From Nitrospirota bacterium (lineage in GTDB: Bacteria; Nitrospirota; JACRHL01), in contig JAOUMB010000007.1 of assembly GCA_029881725.1 (NCBI GenBank), positions 23,946-87,945 of the forward strand: 64,000 bases of DNA. The letters run 5' to 3'. The notes beneath the pieces are model-generated. The model ran no database searches, was not told the DNA's origin, and saw only the letters and a list, made by a program, of their open reading frames with translations. Position 1 is the first letter of the stretch; each line of letters starts with the position of its first letter. Positions 37,711 to 47,000 of this stretch are shown here, in pieces. A program made the translations under genes and the position numbers.

Positions 37711-38519
37711 CCGCCCTTCCTCGTTCGGGTTTTCTTTTTCGGTTTTGGAGGGGACTCGGCCGCCGTGGGGCGGCGGGGCCGTGCCGGTTTCCGTTCCTTG
37801 CCGGATGCCATGCGATCCAGCCGTTTGATCTCGGCCTCGGTCAGGGTCCGTGCATCGCCTGGGGACAGGTCGCCCACGGTCAGGAAGCCGTACCCCACCC
37901 GCCGCAGCTTGAGCACCGAGTGGCCCACATGATCAAACATGCGCCGGATTTGCCGGTAGCGGCCCTCGTGCAGGATTACCTCCAGCCAGGCGTTGGTCTT
38001 GGTGGTTTCCAGGAGTTTGACCTCGGCGGGGGCGGTGCGGCCGTCCTCCAGAGGCACGCCGCGGACCAGCAGGGCCAGGGCGCGCTCCCCCGGGACTCCT
38101 TTGGTTTTGACCAGATAGCGTTTGGGAATGCCCCCCTTGGGGTGCATCAGCTTGTGGGCCAGTTCACCGTCGTTGGTGACAATGATCAGCCCCTCGCTGT
38201 CCAGGTCCAGACGTCCCACGGTAAACAGGCGCTGTTGCAGGTGGGAGAAAAAGGACACCACGGTGGGGCGGTCCGCATCCGGTTCGGAGGTGCACAGCAC
38301 GCCACGCGGCTTATAGAACAGGTAGTGGACCTTGTGTTCCTGGCGCAGGGCCACGCGGCGTCCGCGCACTTTCACGTGGTCGCACGCCGGGTCGGCCTTG
38401 TCGCCAAGACTGGCCACCTTGCCGTTTACCGTCACCACGCCCTCGGCAATCCACGCCTCCACCTGGCGGCGTGAAGCAATCCCGGCGCGGGACAAAAGCT
38501 TTTGAATTCGTTCCTGCAT
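37707..38519 (-). CDS. rluB: Ribosomal large-subunit pseudouridine synthase B-type
   Basis: A 270-residue RsuA/RluB-type enzyme modifying 23S rRNA. The N-terminal S4 RNA-binding domain ([20 protein letters not shown]) is followed by the catalytic [17 protein letters not shown], whose Asp is the nucleophile, and [11 protein letters not shown]. The C-terminal tail (~235-270) is rich in Lys, Arg and Pro. RluB versus RluE/RsuA is judged from overall pattern. ATG 38519 has no Shine-Dalgarno, but a TACAAT hexamer ends only nine bases upstream, so the transcript could be leaderless. First gene of rluB-aspS-glycosyltransferase. Confidence 0.9.
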   Translation of the reverse strand: MQERIQKLLSRAGIASRRQVEAWIAEGVVTVNGKVASLGDKADPACDHVKVRGRRVALRQEHKVHYLFYKPRGVLCTSEPDADRPTVVSFFSHLQQRLFTVGRLDLDSEGLIIVTNDGELAHKLMHPKGGIPKRYLVKTKGVPGERALALLVRGVPLEDGRTAPAEVKLLETTKTNAWLEVILHEGRYRQIRRMFDHVGHSVLKLRRVGYGFLTVGDLSPGDARTLTEAEIKRLDRMASGKERKPARPRRPTAAESPPKPKKKTRTRKGG

Positions 38520-38528
38520 AAGCCGACT

Positions 38529-38534
38529 ATTGTA
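38529..38534 (-). promoter_or_regulatory. Candidate -10 hexamer for a leaderless rluB transcript
   Basis: TACAAT on the minus strand with nine bases to the rluB ATG. No strong -35 is evident. Confidence 0.35.
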
Positions 38535-38765
38535 TCTGTAAATCACTCCCCAAATCAGCAAGTTGGGCAGGAATTCGCAAAAATGTTCAATATGAGGGCT
38601 GTTTGCGGTGGTGGTTCCCCGCTGGCCAGCACCGCGCGAGTGCTTTTTCCGGCTGTTGGAGCCGCGAATTTGGTTTGAATCAGGGCCCGGAGAGGGCTGT
38701 GTCGACCTGGGTTGACCGTTCCCCCATTCGAGGCCCATGGAAGGTGATTGCCCAGCCCTGCCTCA

Positions 38766-38799
38766 CCCGTCAGCAAATACGGCCGTGCGCCCCGCGCAC
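38766..38799 (+). repeat. Dispersed short repeat, copy near tpx
   Basis: CCCGTCAGCAAATACGGCCG followed by TGCGCCCCGCGCAC. It shares the GTCAGCAAATAYGGCCGTGC block with the copy at 1271-1293. It is in the 344-base intergenic stretch between rluB and tpx; apart from this repeat, the rluB promoter region and the adjacent terminator I see nothing else there. Confidence 0.6.
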
Positions 38800-38813
38800 C
38801 GCACCGCACAAAA

Positions 38814-38846
38814 AAAGGGCCGGAGGCGCGATGCCTCCGGCCCTTT
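38814..38846. terminator. Strong bidirectional terminator
   Basis: A perfect stem of 11 GC-rich pairs plus three A-T pairs (38814-38827 with 38833-38846), loop GCGAT, with a run of T on the right and a run of A on the left. It lies 18 bases after the tpx stop and would terminate tpx (leftward). Confidence 0.9.
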
Positions 38847-38863
38847 GATTTTTTTCGGACCGG

Positions 38864-39400
38864 TTACGCGTTCGCGGAAGCGGCGGCGGCGCCAGCGGTG
38901 CGGGCGGCGGCCAGAGCGGCATCGTAGTTCGGATGCTCGGTCATCTCCGGAACGATCTCCTTGTAGACGATCGTGTTGTTGGCGTCCACCACGAAGATGG
39001 CGCGCATGTCCAGGTTGTGCTCCTTGATCAGCACGCCGTACTTCTGGCCGAAGTCGCGGGTGTTGTAGTCGGACAGCACTTCCACGTTCTGGATGCCGGC
39101 GGTCTCGCAGAAGCGGTTGACGGCGAACGGCAGGTCCATGGAAACGGTGAGGATCTTCACGCCGGACAGGGCCGAGGCTTCCTCGTTGAAGCGACGGGTC
39201 TGGGCGTCACACACCGGGGTGTCCAGGGACGGAACGGAGGAAATGATGCGCACGGTGCCGTTGTAGTCGGCGCTGCTCACATCGGCCAGGCCCTTGCGGG
39301 CGGTAAATTGCGGGGCGGCGTCGCCCACATTCAGTTCCGGACCCAGCAGGGTCAGCGGGTTGCCCTTCAGGGTCGCTACGCCGGTACGCTCTTGAGCCAT
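38864..39400 (-). CDS. tpx: Thiol peroxidase
   Basis: A 178-residue atypical 2-Cys peroxiredoxin that reduces hydrogen and organic peroxides with thioredoxin. The peroxidatic Cys64 is in SLDTPVCDAQTRRF and the resolving Cys98 in FCETAG, the spacing of the Escherichia coli enzyme. The C-terminus has a short Ala-rich extension (AALAAARTAGAAAASANA). GGGGAG precedes ATG 39400. Single-gene unit with its own terminator. Confidence 0.96.
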   Translation of the reverse strand: MAQERTGVATLKGNPLTLLGPELNVGDAAPQFTARKGLADVSSADYNGTVRIISSVPSLDTPVCDAQTRRFNEEASALSGVKILTVSMDLPFAVNRFCETAGIQNVEVLSDYNTRDFGQKYGVLIKEHNLDMRAIFVVDANNTIVYKEIVPEMTEHPNYDAALAAARTAGAAAASANA

Positions 39401-39541
39401 GATTAAACTCCCCAACAAAATCGGGTTTGAAAAAAAACCACCGAGGAACCCCCCCGGAAGCTGTACATGATGTTTGGAATACCCATCATAAGGCCCGTTT
39501 TCCCGGCTGCGCAAGGGGGCAGGTGCCGCCTTTTTTCCTGT

Positions 39542-40363
39542 TTATGACAGCGCGAACAGAATCACCCCGCCCAGGGCCATCCGGTAGCCCACGAACACCC
39601 CCATGGAGTGGCGCTGGATGAAGCGCAGAAAATAGCGGATGCACAGGTAGGCAAACAGGGCCGACAGCGCAAAACCTGCCGCCATGGGCAGCAGGTTTTC
39701 GCCGCCGTTGCCGGAGGTGGCCCACTCGGCCAGCTTGAGCACGCTGCTTGCCGCGATGACCGGGATGGACAGCAGAAACGAGAACCGGGCGGCCGCCTCG
39801 CGGGTCAGCCCCAGGGCCAGCCCGGCGGTCATGGTGATGCCGGAACGCGATACGCCGGGCACCAGAGCCAGCGCCTGGGAGACGCCCACCAGCAGGGCGT
39901 CACGCCAGCTGAGGCTGCCGGTTTCCCGCCGGTGGGTGCCCATGCGGTCGGCGGCCCACAGCACCAGTCCGAAGCCGATGGTGGTGGCGGCAATCACCCG
40001 TGGATCACGGGCGATGGTCTCAATCAGTCCGCCGAAGGCCAGCCCGGCCAGCACCGCGGGGACGGTGGCGCCCACCACGAACCAGCCGAGCCGCGCGGCC
40101 TGAGGATCATCCCCGGAGCCGCCGGGCAGACTGCCCAGCCAGCCGCGCAGGATGGCGGCAAGATCGGAGCGGAAGTACAGGCACACGGCGGTCAGGGTGC
40201 CCAGATGCACCACCACGTCGAAGGTGAGCCCCTGGTCGGGCCAACCGAGGGCCCAGGGCACCAGAATCAGGTGCGCCGAGGAACTGACCGGAAGAAACTC
40301 GGTCAACCCCTGCACCAGTGCCAGTACTGCGGCCTGCAAGAGAGAGAGGGGAGCGTCGTGCAT
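39542..40363 (-). CDS. uppP: Undecaprenyl-diphosphatase
   Basis: A 273-residue polytopic membrane enzyme that dephosphorylates undecaprenyl diphosphate for recycling of the cell-wall lipid carrier. The opening ALVQGLTEFLPVSSSAHLILVP contains the catalytic Glu-rich/PVSSSAH motif, and GVSRSGITMTAGL the second (PGxSRSG) motif. ATG 40363 lies ten bases after the stop of the M16 gene; no clear Shine-Dalgarno, so coupled translation is likely. Confidence 0.96.
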   Translation of the reverse strand: MHDAPLSLLQAAVLALVQGLTEFLPVSSSAHLILVPWALGWPDQGLTFDVVVHLGTLTAVCLYFRSDLAAILRGWLGSLPGGSGDDPQAARLGWFVVGATVPAVLAGLAFGGLIETIARDPRVIAATTIGFGLVLWAADRMGTHRRETGSLSWRDALLVGVSQALALVPGVSRSGITMTAGLALGLTREAAARFSFLLSIPVIAASSVLKLAEWATSGNGGENLLPMAAGFALSALFAYLCIRYFLRFIQRHSMGVFVGYRMALGGVILFALS

Positions 40364-40373
40364 GGAAACCGGG

Positions 40374-41825
40374 TCAGTTGCCGGCGCTGGCCGGGTTCGG
40401 CGGGGTGTCTTCCAGCGGCAGGGAGTCTTCCAGGGGCAGGACGGTGACCGGCCCGAAGGGGGCGAGTTGTTCGGTGAGGGCTTCCACGCCGCCTACCGCG
40501 ACGATCAACATGCGTTCCGGATCCAGGTGTTTTTTCACCACCCGCCGGATGTCTTCCGGGGTGGCGTCGATGACCGCCTGCCGGATGCGCTCCAGTTCGT
40601 CCTGCGGCAGGCCGTCCAGATCCTGGCTGATCCGCCGCCGCAACACCTTGGATGCGGTGTCGCTCAGAAATACGAACTGGTTGAGGAAGCGGTTCCGGGC
40701 ATCGTCCAGTTCCGCCTGCGGCATGGGTTCGTCGCCCATGCGGCGCACCTCGTCCAGCATGGTCTGCACCGCTTCGCCAGCGCTTTCCGGATTGGTGTAC
40801 ACGGTCATGGAAAAGGTGCCCCGGTTGCGCGTGTCCGCGGCGAGACCGGCCCCCACCGTATAGGCCAGGCCGCGCCTGGAGCGGACCTCCTTGAACAGGC
40901 GGTTGGTGAAGGCGCCTCCACCCAGAATGGTCACCGCCAGGTTCAGGTGGTAATAGTCCGGGTCCAGCCGGTTGAGGGTGGTCTGTCCGATGCGGATGGC
41001 GGCCTGATCCGGCTCCTTTTCAAACAGCAGCACCTGGCGCGGCCCGGTGTCGGGCAGGGGGGGGATGTCCGGCCGGATAACCGGCGCATCCTGCCACGGG
41101 CCGAAGATTTCCGCCAGCCGGGCGGTCATCTCATCGGGCTTAAAGTTGCCCACCACGCCGATGATGGCGTTGCCGGGGCGAAAATGCTGCCCGTAAAACG
41201 CGAACAGGTCGTCGCGGGTGATGGCGGCCAGGGTTTCCCGCTCCATCAGGCGCGAGCGTGGATGATCGACCCCATACAGGTGGCGGGTGAACTGTCGCGA
41301 CATGACGGCACGGGGGTCGTCGTTGCGGCGCCGCACCCCTTCCATCATGGCGCCGCGCGCCACCTCCAGGCGATCGGAATCGAAGCGCGGATGCATCACC
41401 ACGTCACCCAGTCGCTCCAGGGCGGTGGTCAGGGTGCGGGTCAGGGTGCTGGTGAACACGCTGTAGCTGTAGACGGAGGCGCCCGCGGACAGGATGATGG
41501 CGTTGTCGTCCAGTTGGGCGTCCAGATCGTCAGGGGGCAACGCTCCCGCGCCACCGCTGCGCAGCAGCCGTGCCAGCATGACTTCCATGCCGGCGGTTTC
41601 CGCCGGGGCGTGCAGGGTGCCCGAGTCGATGAAAACCATCACTTGCACCAGCGGCAGGCTGTGTTCCGGAAGCATGTACAGGCGGATGCCGTTGTCCAGT
41701 GTGGTGGTGAGAACTTCCGGTGTGGTGACCTCCACCGGCTCGAACGCCATCCGGCGCGGATCGGGGGATCCGGCGCAGGCGGTGCTCAGCAGCAGGGTGG
41801 CGGCCAGGAGGAGCGCGCGGTTCAT
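40374..41825 (-). CDS. M16-family peptidase-like lipoprotein, non-catalytic subunit
   Basis: A 483-residue protein with a lipoprotein signal (LLLAATLLLSTAC). It has the M16 inverzincin fold: VTTTLDNGIRLYMLPEHSLPLVQV, the interior AETAGMEVMLARLLRSG, and a C-terminal half with RGLAYTVGAGL. The zinc motif HxxEH is replaced by AGMEV, so it is probably catalytically dead. It overlaps the active M16 gene by four bases, the usual layout of a two-subunit M16B protease (compare mitochondrial processing peptidase alpha/beta). Substrate unknown. Confidence 0.88.
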   Translation of the reverse strand: MNRALLLAATLLLSTACAGSPDPRRMAFEPVEVTTPEVLTTTLDNGIRLYMLPEHSLPLVQVMVFIDSGTLHAPAETAGMEVMLARLLRSGGAGALPPDDLDAQLDDNAIILSAGASVYSYSVFTSTLTRTLTTALERLGDVVMHPRFDSDRLEVARGAMMEGVRRRNDDPRAVMSRQFTRHLYGVDHPRSRLMERETLAAITRDDLFAFYGQHFRPGNAIIGVVGNFKPDEMTARLAEIFGPWQDAPVIRPDIPPLPDTGPRQVLLFEKEPDQAAIRIGQTTLNRLDPDYYHLNLAVTILGGGAFTNRLFKEVRSRRGLAYTVGAGLAADTRNRGTFSMTVYTNPESAGEAVQTMLDEVRRMGDEPMPQAELDDARNRFLNQFVFLSDTASKVLRRRISQDLDGLPQDELERIRQAVIDATPEDIRRVVKKHLDPERMLIVAVGGVEALTEQLAPFGPVTVLPLEDSLPLEDTPPNPASAGN

Positions 41826-43339
41826 TTCGTGTCCTCCACCGGGGCCTTCAATTCGGCGATTACGGCGCGTTCCGGAGTCAGGTAACGGCGGGCCACCCGC
41901 AGTACGTCGTCGGCGGACACCCGGTTGATTTCCTCCTGAATATCGAACAGGTAGCGCCAGCTTCCGGCGATGCATTCCGCCCAGGCGAGGCCCTGCGCAA
42001 GTCCCGAATTGCTTTCGTGGCTCCGTACCTGTGACGCTTCCACCAGGGTGCGGGCCCGCGCGAGCTCCAGTTCCGTCACCGGCTCGGTGCGCAGCCGCTC
42101 CAGTTCGGAGAACAGGGCCGCCTCGGTCTTTTCCAGCAGATCCGGCGCAGCGGGGGTGGCCGACATCAGAAACAGGTTGTTCAGCCGTCCCCCCGGGCCT
42201 CCGTTCCGGGTCGCCACGCCCACCGCCACCCGCTGTTCCAGGACCAGCGCCCGGCGCAGGCGGCTGGACGAGCCGCCGCTGAGGATGGTGTCGATTACAT
42301 CCAGCACCGCATCGTCCGGGTGTCCCACGGACGGCTTTAAAAAGCCCAGGGTGAGGGCCGGTCCCGCCTCGTCCAGCACGGTGACCCGGCGCGGCCCCTG
42401 CGGCTCGGGCTCCCGGGTGGCGTGGACGGAAACCGCATCGCGGGCGGGAATGCGACCGAAGGTGGCGCGCACCTGCCGTTCCGCCTCGAGCGGGTCCAGG
42501 TCGCCCACCAGGGCAATGACCGTATTGCCGGGGGTGTAGTGGTCGTGGAAAAAGTCGTATGCCTGTCCACGGGTGAGGCGGGCCACATCGCTTTCCCATC
42601 CGATGGTGGGGTTGCGGTAGGGGCTGGCGGTGAACGCCGTGGCAAAAAACTGTTCGTTCAGGCGCCCGCCGGGGCTGCTGTCCACACGCATGCGGCGCTC
42701 CTCGAGCACCACGTCCCGCTCCGAATAGAACTCGCGGAATACCGGCGTGGCCATGCGTTCCGCCTCGACTGCCGCCCACAGGGGCAGCCGGTTGGCGGGC
42801 AGGCTCACGAAATAGGCGGTGTAGTCGCTGGAGGTGCCCGCGTTCAGGCCCACCGATCCATGGCGTCCGTAGAGTTTTCCGAACTCGTCCTGAACCACCA
42901 GTGCCTTGGCCGCCTTCCGAAGCCGGTCTATTTCCGTTTCCAGCGCTTCCAGGCGGGCCGGATCCGCGCCGGCGTCGGAGAGGACCAGGAACTCCCCCAT
43001 CCGGTCGTCGATCTGTTCCAGAAGCTGCCGCTCCGCGCGGTAATCGGTGGTGCCGATGGTGCGGGTGCCCTTGAAGGCCATGTGCTCCATCAGGTGCGCC
43101 ACCCCGGTGGCTCCCGCCGGCTCGTCCAGAGCGCCCGCGCGGACCATGATGACGGCGGAAAACACCGGCGCCTGATGGCGCGGGACCACCAGCAGGGTGA
43201 GGCCGTTGTCCAGCACCGTGCGGTGGACCGGCAGTTCGATTTCCATTGCGGGTGCCGGGACGGGCAACAGCAGGGAGATCAGCAGGGCCAGCAGCGGCGC
43301 CCAGGGTGACGGTTTTGCGCCGGGTTGTGCGTGGGTCAT
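41822..43339 (-). CDS. M16-family zinc metallopeptidase, catalytic subunit
   Basis: A 505-residue exported peptidase: signal peptide (hydrophobic 13-30, APA-M), then VLDNGLTLLVVPRHQAPVF and the zinc motif HLMEH at 82-86, with the downstream glutamate region. The second half carries SGGSSSRLRRALV. It begins inside the stop of gph (ATGA) and is followed by the inactive partner. Probably a periplasmic or outer-membrane-associated heterodimer. Confidence 0.92.
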   Translation of the reverse strand: MTHAQPGAKPSPWAPLLALLISLLLPVPAPAMEIELPVHRTVLDNGLTLLVVPRHQAPVFSAVIMVRAGALDEPAGATGVAHLMEHMAFKGTRTIGTTDYRAERQLLEQIDDRMGEFLVLSDAGADPARLEALETEIDRLRKAAKALVVQDEFGKLYGRHGSVGLNAGTSSDYTAYFVSLPANRLPLWAAVEAERMATPVFREFYSERDVVLEERRMRVDSSPGGRLNEQFFATAFTASPYRNPTIGWESDVARLTRGQAYDFFHDHYTPGNTVIALVGDLDPLEAERQVRATFGRIPARDAVSVHATREPEPQGPRRVTVLDEAGPALTLGFLKPSVGHPDDAVLDVIDTILSGGSSSRLRRALVLEQRVAVGVATRNGGPGGRLNNLFLMSATPAAPDLLEKTEAALFSELERLRTEPVTELELARARTLVEASQVRSHESNSGLAQGLAWAECIAGSWRYLFDIQEEINRVSADDVLRVARRYLTPERAVIAELKAPVEDTK

Positions 43340-43992
43340 TCGGCGTCCAGGCTGGCCACCAGGGGGATCAGCTGTTCCATGTGTTCCAGTACATGATCGG
43401 GTTCGGCGGCCACCAGTTCATCGGCGTTTCCGAGGCCGCAGGTCAGAATGGCGCAACGCACGCCCGCGGCCCGTGCGGCCCCGATGTCGGGGAGGCCGTC
43501 ACCCACCATGAGGGCGTCCTCCGGGGCCACGCCAAAGTGGTCCAGCGCCGCCAGCAGCATGGCCGGGTCGGGTTTGAGCGCGGGGATGCTGTCGCCGCCC
43601 AGCACTAGGCCCACCCGCTCCGCCAGCCCCAGGTTGCGCACCACCCCTTCGGTGTAGATCATCGGCTTGTTGGTAACAATGGCCTGATGCCGCGCGTTGA
43701 AGGCGGAAAGCACGGCGTCCACCCCCGGGTACAGGCGGGTGTGATCGGTGATGTGGTTCAGGTAGTGGGCGCGAAATACCGTCAGGGCCTCGTCCAGCGC
43801 CGCCGGGCGGTCCTCGCCCACGGCACGCAGCAGCAGCATGCGCACCCCGTTGCCGACAAAGCCGTATAACTCCTCGCGGGTGTGACCGGGCAGGCCCAGG
43901 TCGGCCAGGGTACGGTTGACCGCATTGGCCAGGTCGTCCTTGGTGTCGGCCAGGGTGCCGTCGAGATCATATAGGAGCAGGCGGATGGGCAT
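43336..43992 (-). CDS. gph: HAD-superfamily phosphatase, phosphoglycolate phosphatase-like
   Basis: A 218-residue HAD phosphatase. Motif I is LLYDLDGTLADT (nucleophile Asp), motif II near AIVTNKP, motif III Lys in LKPDP, motif IV MVGDGLPDI. Length and cap type fit Gph, which removes 2-phosphoglycolate arising from DNA repair. Several HAD phosphatases are hard to tell apart by sequence. It overlaps the M16 gene downstream. Confidence 0.85.
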   Translation of the reverse strand: MPIRLLLYDLDGTLADTKDDLANAVNRTLADLGLPGHTREELYGFVGNGVRMLLLRAVGEDRPAALDEALTVFRAHYLNHITDHTRLYPGVDAVLSAFNARHQAIVTNKPMIYTEGVVRNLGLAERVGLVLGGDSIPALKPDPAMLLAALDHFGVAPEDALMVGDGLPDIGAARAAGVRCAILTCGLGNADELVAAEPDHVLEHMEQLIPLVASLDAE

Positions 43993-44051
43993 GGGGAGGG
44001 GGGTCGGCCAGATGGATTGAATCCGGTTGTGATGCGGCGCGCGGGCCGGAC

Positions 44052-47000
44052 TTATTGCTGGTCCGGAAAGATAACATATACCTTTCCGGTTTTTTTGCGC
44101 GTATCGATGATTTCCTCGATGCTTCCAAAGCGGCCCGGATACACATTGTAGCCGATCAGCACGCCCACGTCGGCCGTGGGGGCGCCGATCAGCAATTCGT
44201 CGATTCCATTCCGGTCCAGATCGGCGGTAAGCAGGGAGAAGCCGAACTGGGACTGGGCGGCGGCATCGTGGGGAATCAGTTTGCCGTCAAAGCGGGGCGC
44301 CCCGGATGCCTGGCTCCGGTAGAAAAAGACGGCTCCCGAGTCGGTACCCGAGCGTCCGTCGGAAAAGGGGGTTCCGACCACCAGCGTGGTTACGCCGGGA
44401 GAAAAATTCCCGATCGCCAGCCGTTGACCGAATTGCATGCCCACCTGGCGCCCGGCGGGGCCCAGCCGCACCGGTGCCGGTGCGGTAAAGGCGGGGGTCG
44501 GGTCGTACACCAGCACCTCTCCCACCGGCCGTTTGAAAGCCTCGCCCTTGTACTGATCCCACCACACCGGGTCCGGGTAGGCGCGGTACGGGGCGCCGAT
44601 CACCAACTCGTCCGCCGGGTCGTCGCTGTGCATGTTGCCGATGGCGACCGCCATGCCGAACCCGCTGGGGTGTCCGGGGGGAGAAGTCTGCGGATCTTCC
44701 AGGCGCAGGCGCGGTGCCTGGAGCGCGGCGTTGCGCAACTGGGACTCGGTGCTCGCCGCCCAGGAAAGGGGCTCGATGCCGGTAACCGCGCCGACGGCCG
44801 GGATGTCGGTGGCGGTGCCGCGCGGATCCCGGCCCGGGGCTCCGAAGAACAACTCCGGAATTCCGTTGCCGGTGGTGTCTCCAATGGCCAGGGCGCTGCC
44901 GAAATAGGCTCTTGCGCGGGGGGTGGTTTCGGTGAGGGTGGTACGCAACGGGCGATTGGCGACCCAGTCTCCGGTGGCGGGTGCCAGCAGTATCTCGACC
45001 AGACCCGCATCGACGATGCCCCGGACATCCGCATAGGGGGCAGCCACCACCAGATCGTCCATGCCGTTGCCATCCAGATCGGCCACCAGCAGGCGGAACC
45101 CGTAGCGGGTATTGGCGATCAGGTTATTGGCGGTCCACAGCGGGGAGGCATCCGGCGCCACCATCACTTCCGGGGTGAAGCGAATGGTTCGCAGAATGCC
45201 GCCGTCGGCGCCCAGGAACCAGATGTCCACATATCCGGCCTGCGGTTCACCACTGCCGGCGAGGGGGGCGAATGGTGCGCTGACGGCCACGTCGGCGAAG
45301 CCGTCGCCGTTGAAGTCGCCGGAGGCCATCTGCATGCCCCAACTGGAACCGGCGTCGATCAGGCGGCCGAACTCGTCCCGTTGCAACGATACCGATCCGT
45401 ACGGGTCCGTGTGCAGATGCAGGTAGGGATTGATCGATCCGAACGGGTTGACCGGGTCCGAAAAGAACGGGTAGGCGTTGAACCGGGCGGGCACCTCGGA
45501 GTTCAGGGTCGGGTATCCGGCCAGCACGGTGAGCTTGTCCGGGTCCGGGTCGGCCGGATTGGACCGGCCGAGCAGCCCCGCGGTCAGGGACGTTCCAAAA
45601 TTGGCACCGGTTTCCGGATAGCCCAGACGCAGTTTCCCGAAATCGAAGATCAGGTCCGGAGAGGTGAGCACCGAAGTCTGTTTCACGGTGTGAACCCGCG
45701 CCAGTGCCCAGTATCCGGGTTGTGCCGAGTCCCTCAGGCGTACCATCGGAGCGCTCAGAATCGGGTCGGTTATCACGGCCGGAGCCGTGTACAGCCCGGT
45801 CTGATTGATGGTTCCCGGGCCCAGCACGTCCCACACCATGTTGCTGCTGGGGATAGAGCCCCGGAACAGGATTTGATGTCCGGTCACCCCCGTGCGTGCG
45901 ACCGTGGCCGTGTCCTTGTCGATGCCGATGTCCGGTAACGATTTGTACAAAATTCCGTACACGTCACCGGCGTTTGGAACGCCCGCCACGCTCGCGTAGG
46001 GCGCCCCGACCACCAGATCCTGCACCCCGTCCCGGTTAAGATCCCCAACGGCGAGTCCGATTCCGTACCCGTCCCCCGGGGTCTGGCCGCTGGCGGGTAC
46101 GTTCCGTAACCGGGAAAAGCCGTTGCCATTGCCCAGCCACGCGGTGACCGAGCCGTTGCCCGTGGTGTTTGCGGTACCGACCGCAAGGTCGGGAACCGGA
46201 TCCCCATCGAGCTGTCCGGCCACCAGGGAAGCCCCGAAACGCAGCCCCTCGGTCGGTGCATCCGGCAACAGGTGGGTGGTGAAATGCAGATTGCCCACCG
46301 CATCGTTCAGATACAGGTATACGGCTCCCGCCGTGACCGGAACGCCTTGTACGGGAACCGGCTGGCCGGGGGCGCCGATGGCCAGGTCATCCTGGATGTC
46401 CAGCGAGAAATCGTGCACGCTGATGCTGTGGCCAAAGCGGGCACCCGCCGCCGGAAATGGATTGAACAGCTCCTCGGCCGGCAGAAATGCGGGGGTTGGC
46501 GCAGTGGTGTCCGCGCGCAGCAGGAATACCCGCCCGGCCCCTTGCAGGGCGGTGGCGCCGGTGCCGGCGGCGGCCCCAGGCGCGCCAATCACCAGATCGT
46601 TTTTCTGGCTCGGGTCGGGCAGGGTCGGGTAGCGGGTGCAATCGTCCAGGCAGGTGCCCGCCAGACTTTCGCCGAAGCTGGCTCCCGCCTGCGGAGAGGG
46701 TTGGGTGATGGGGGTTCCGAGCGGAAACAGCGGCGCGCCGTTGCCGGTAAAGTCCACCAGATGCACCGCTCCGGCCATCGGGATGCCGGCGACGGTCGTT
46801 CCCGGAGCGCCAACCGCCACGTAAGGCGACGGGTTTCCAGAAAAATAGGCACTGCTGATTACGGCGCCAAACCGGTCGCCCGGGACACCGCCCGGAGCCC
46901 CGGTGCTTTTGCGCGCCACCGGGTCGATGCTGCCGTCCGCAAGGGTCGAAAACAAGTGTACGGCACCGCTTCCGGCCGTGGTGACGGTGCCGTTCGGCTC

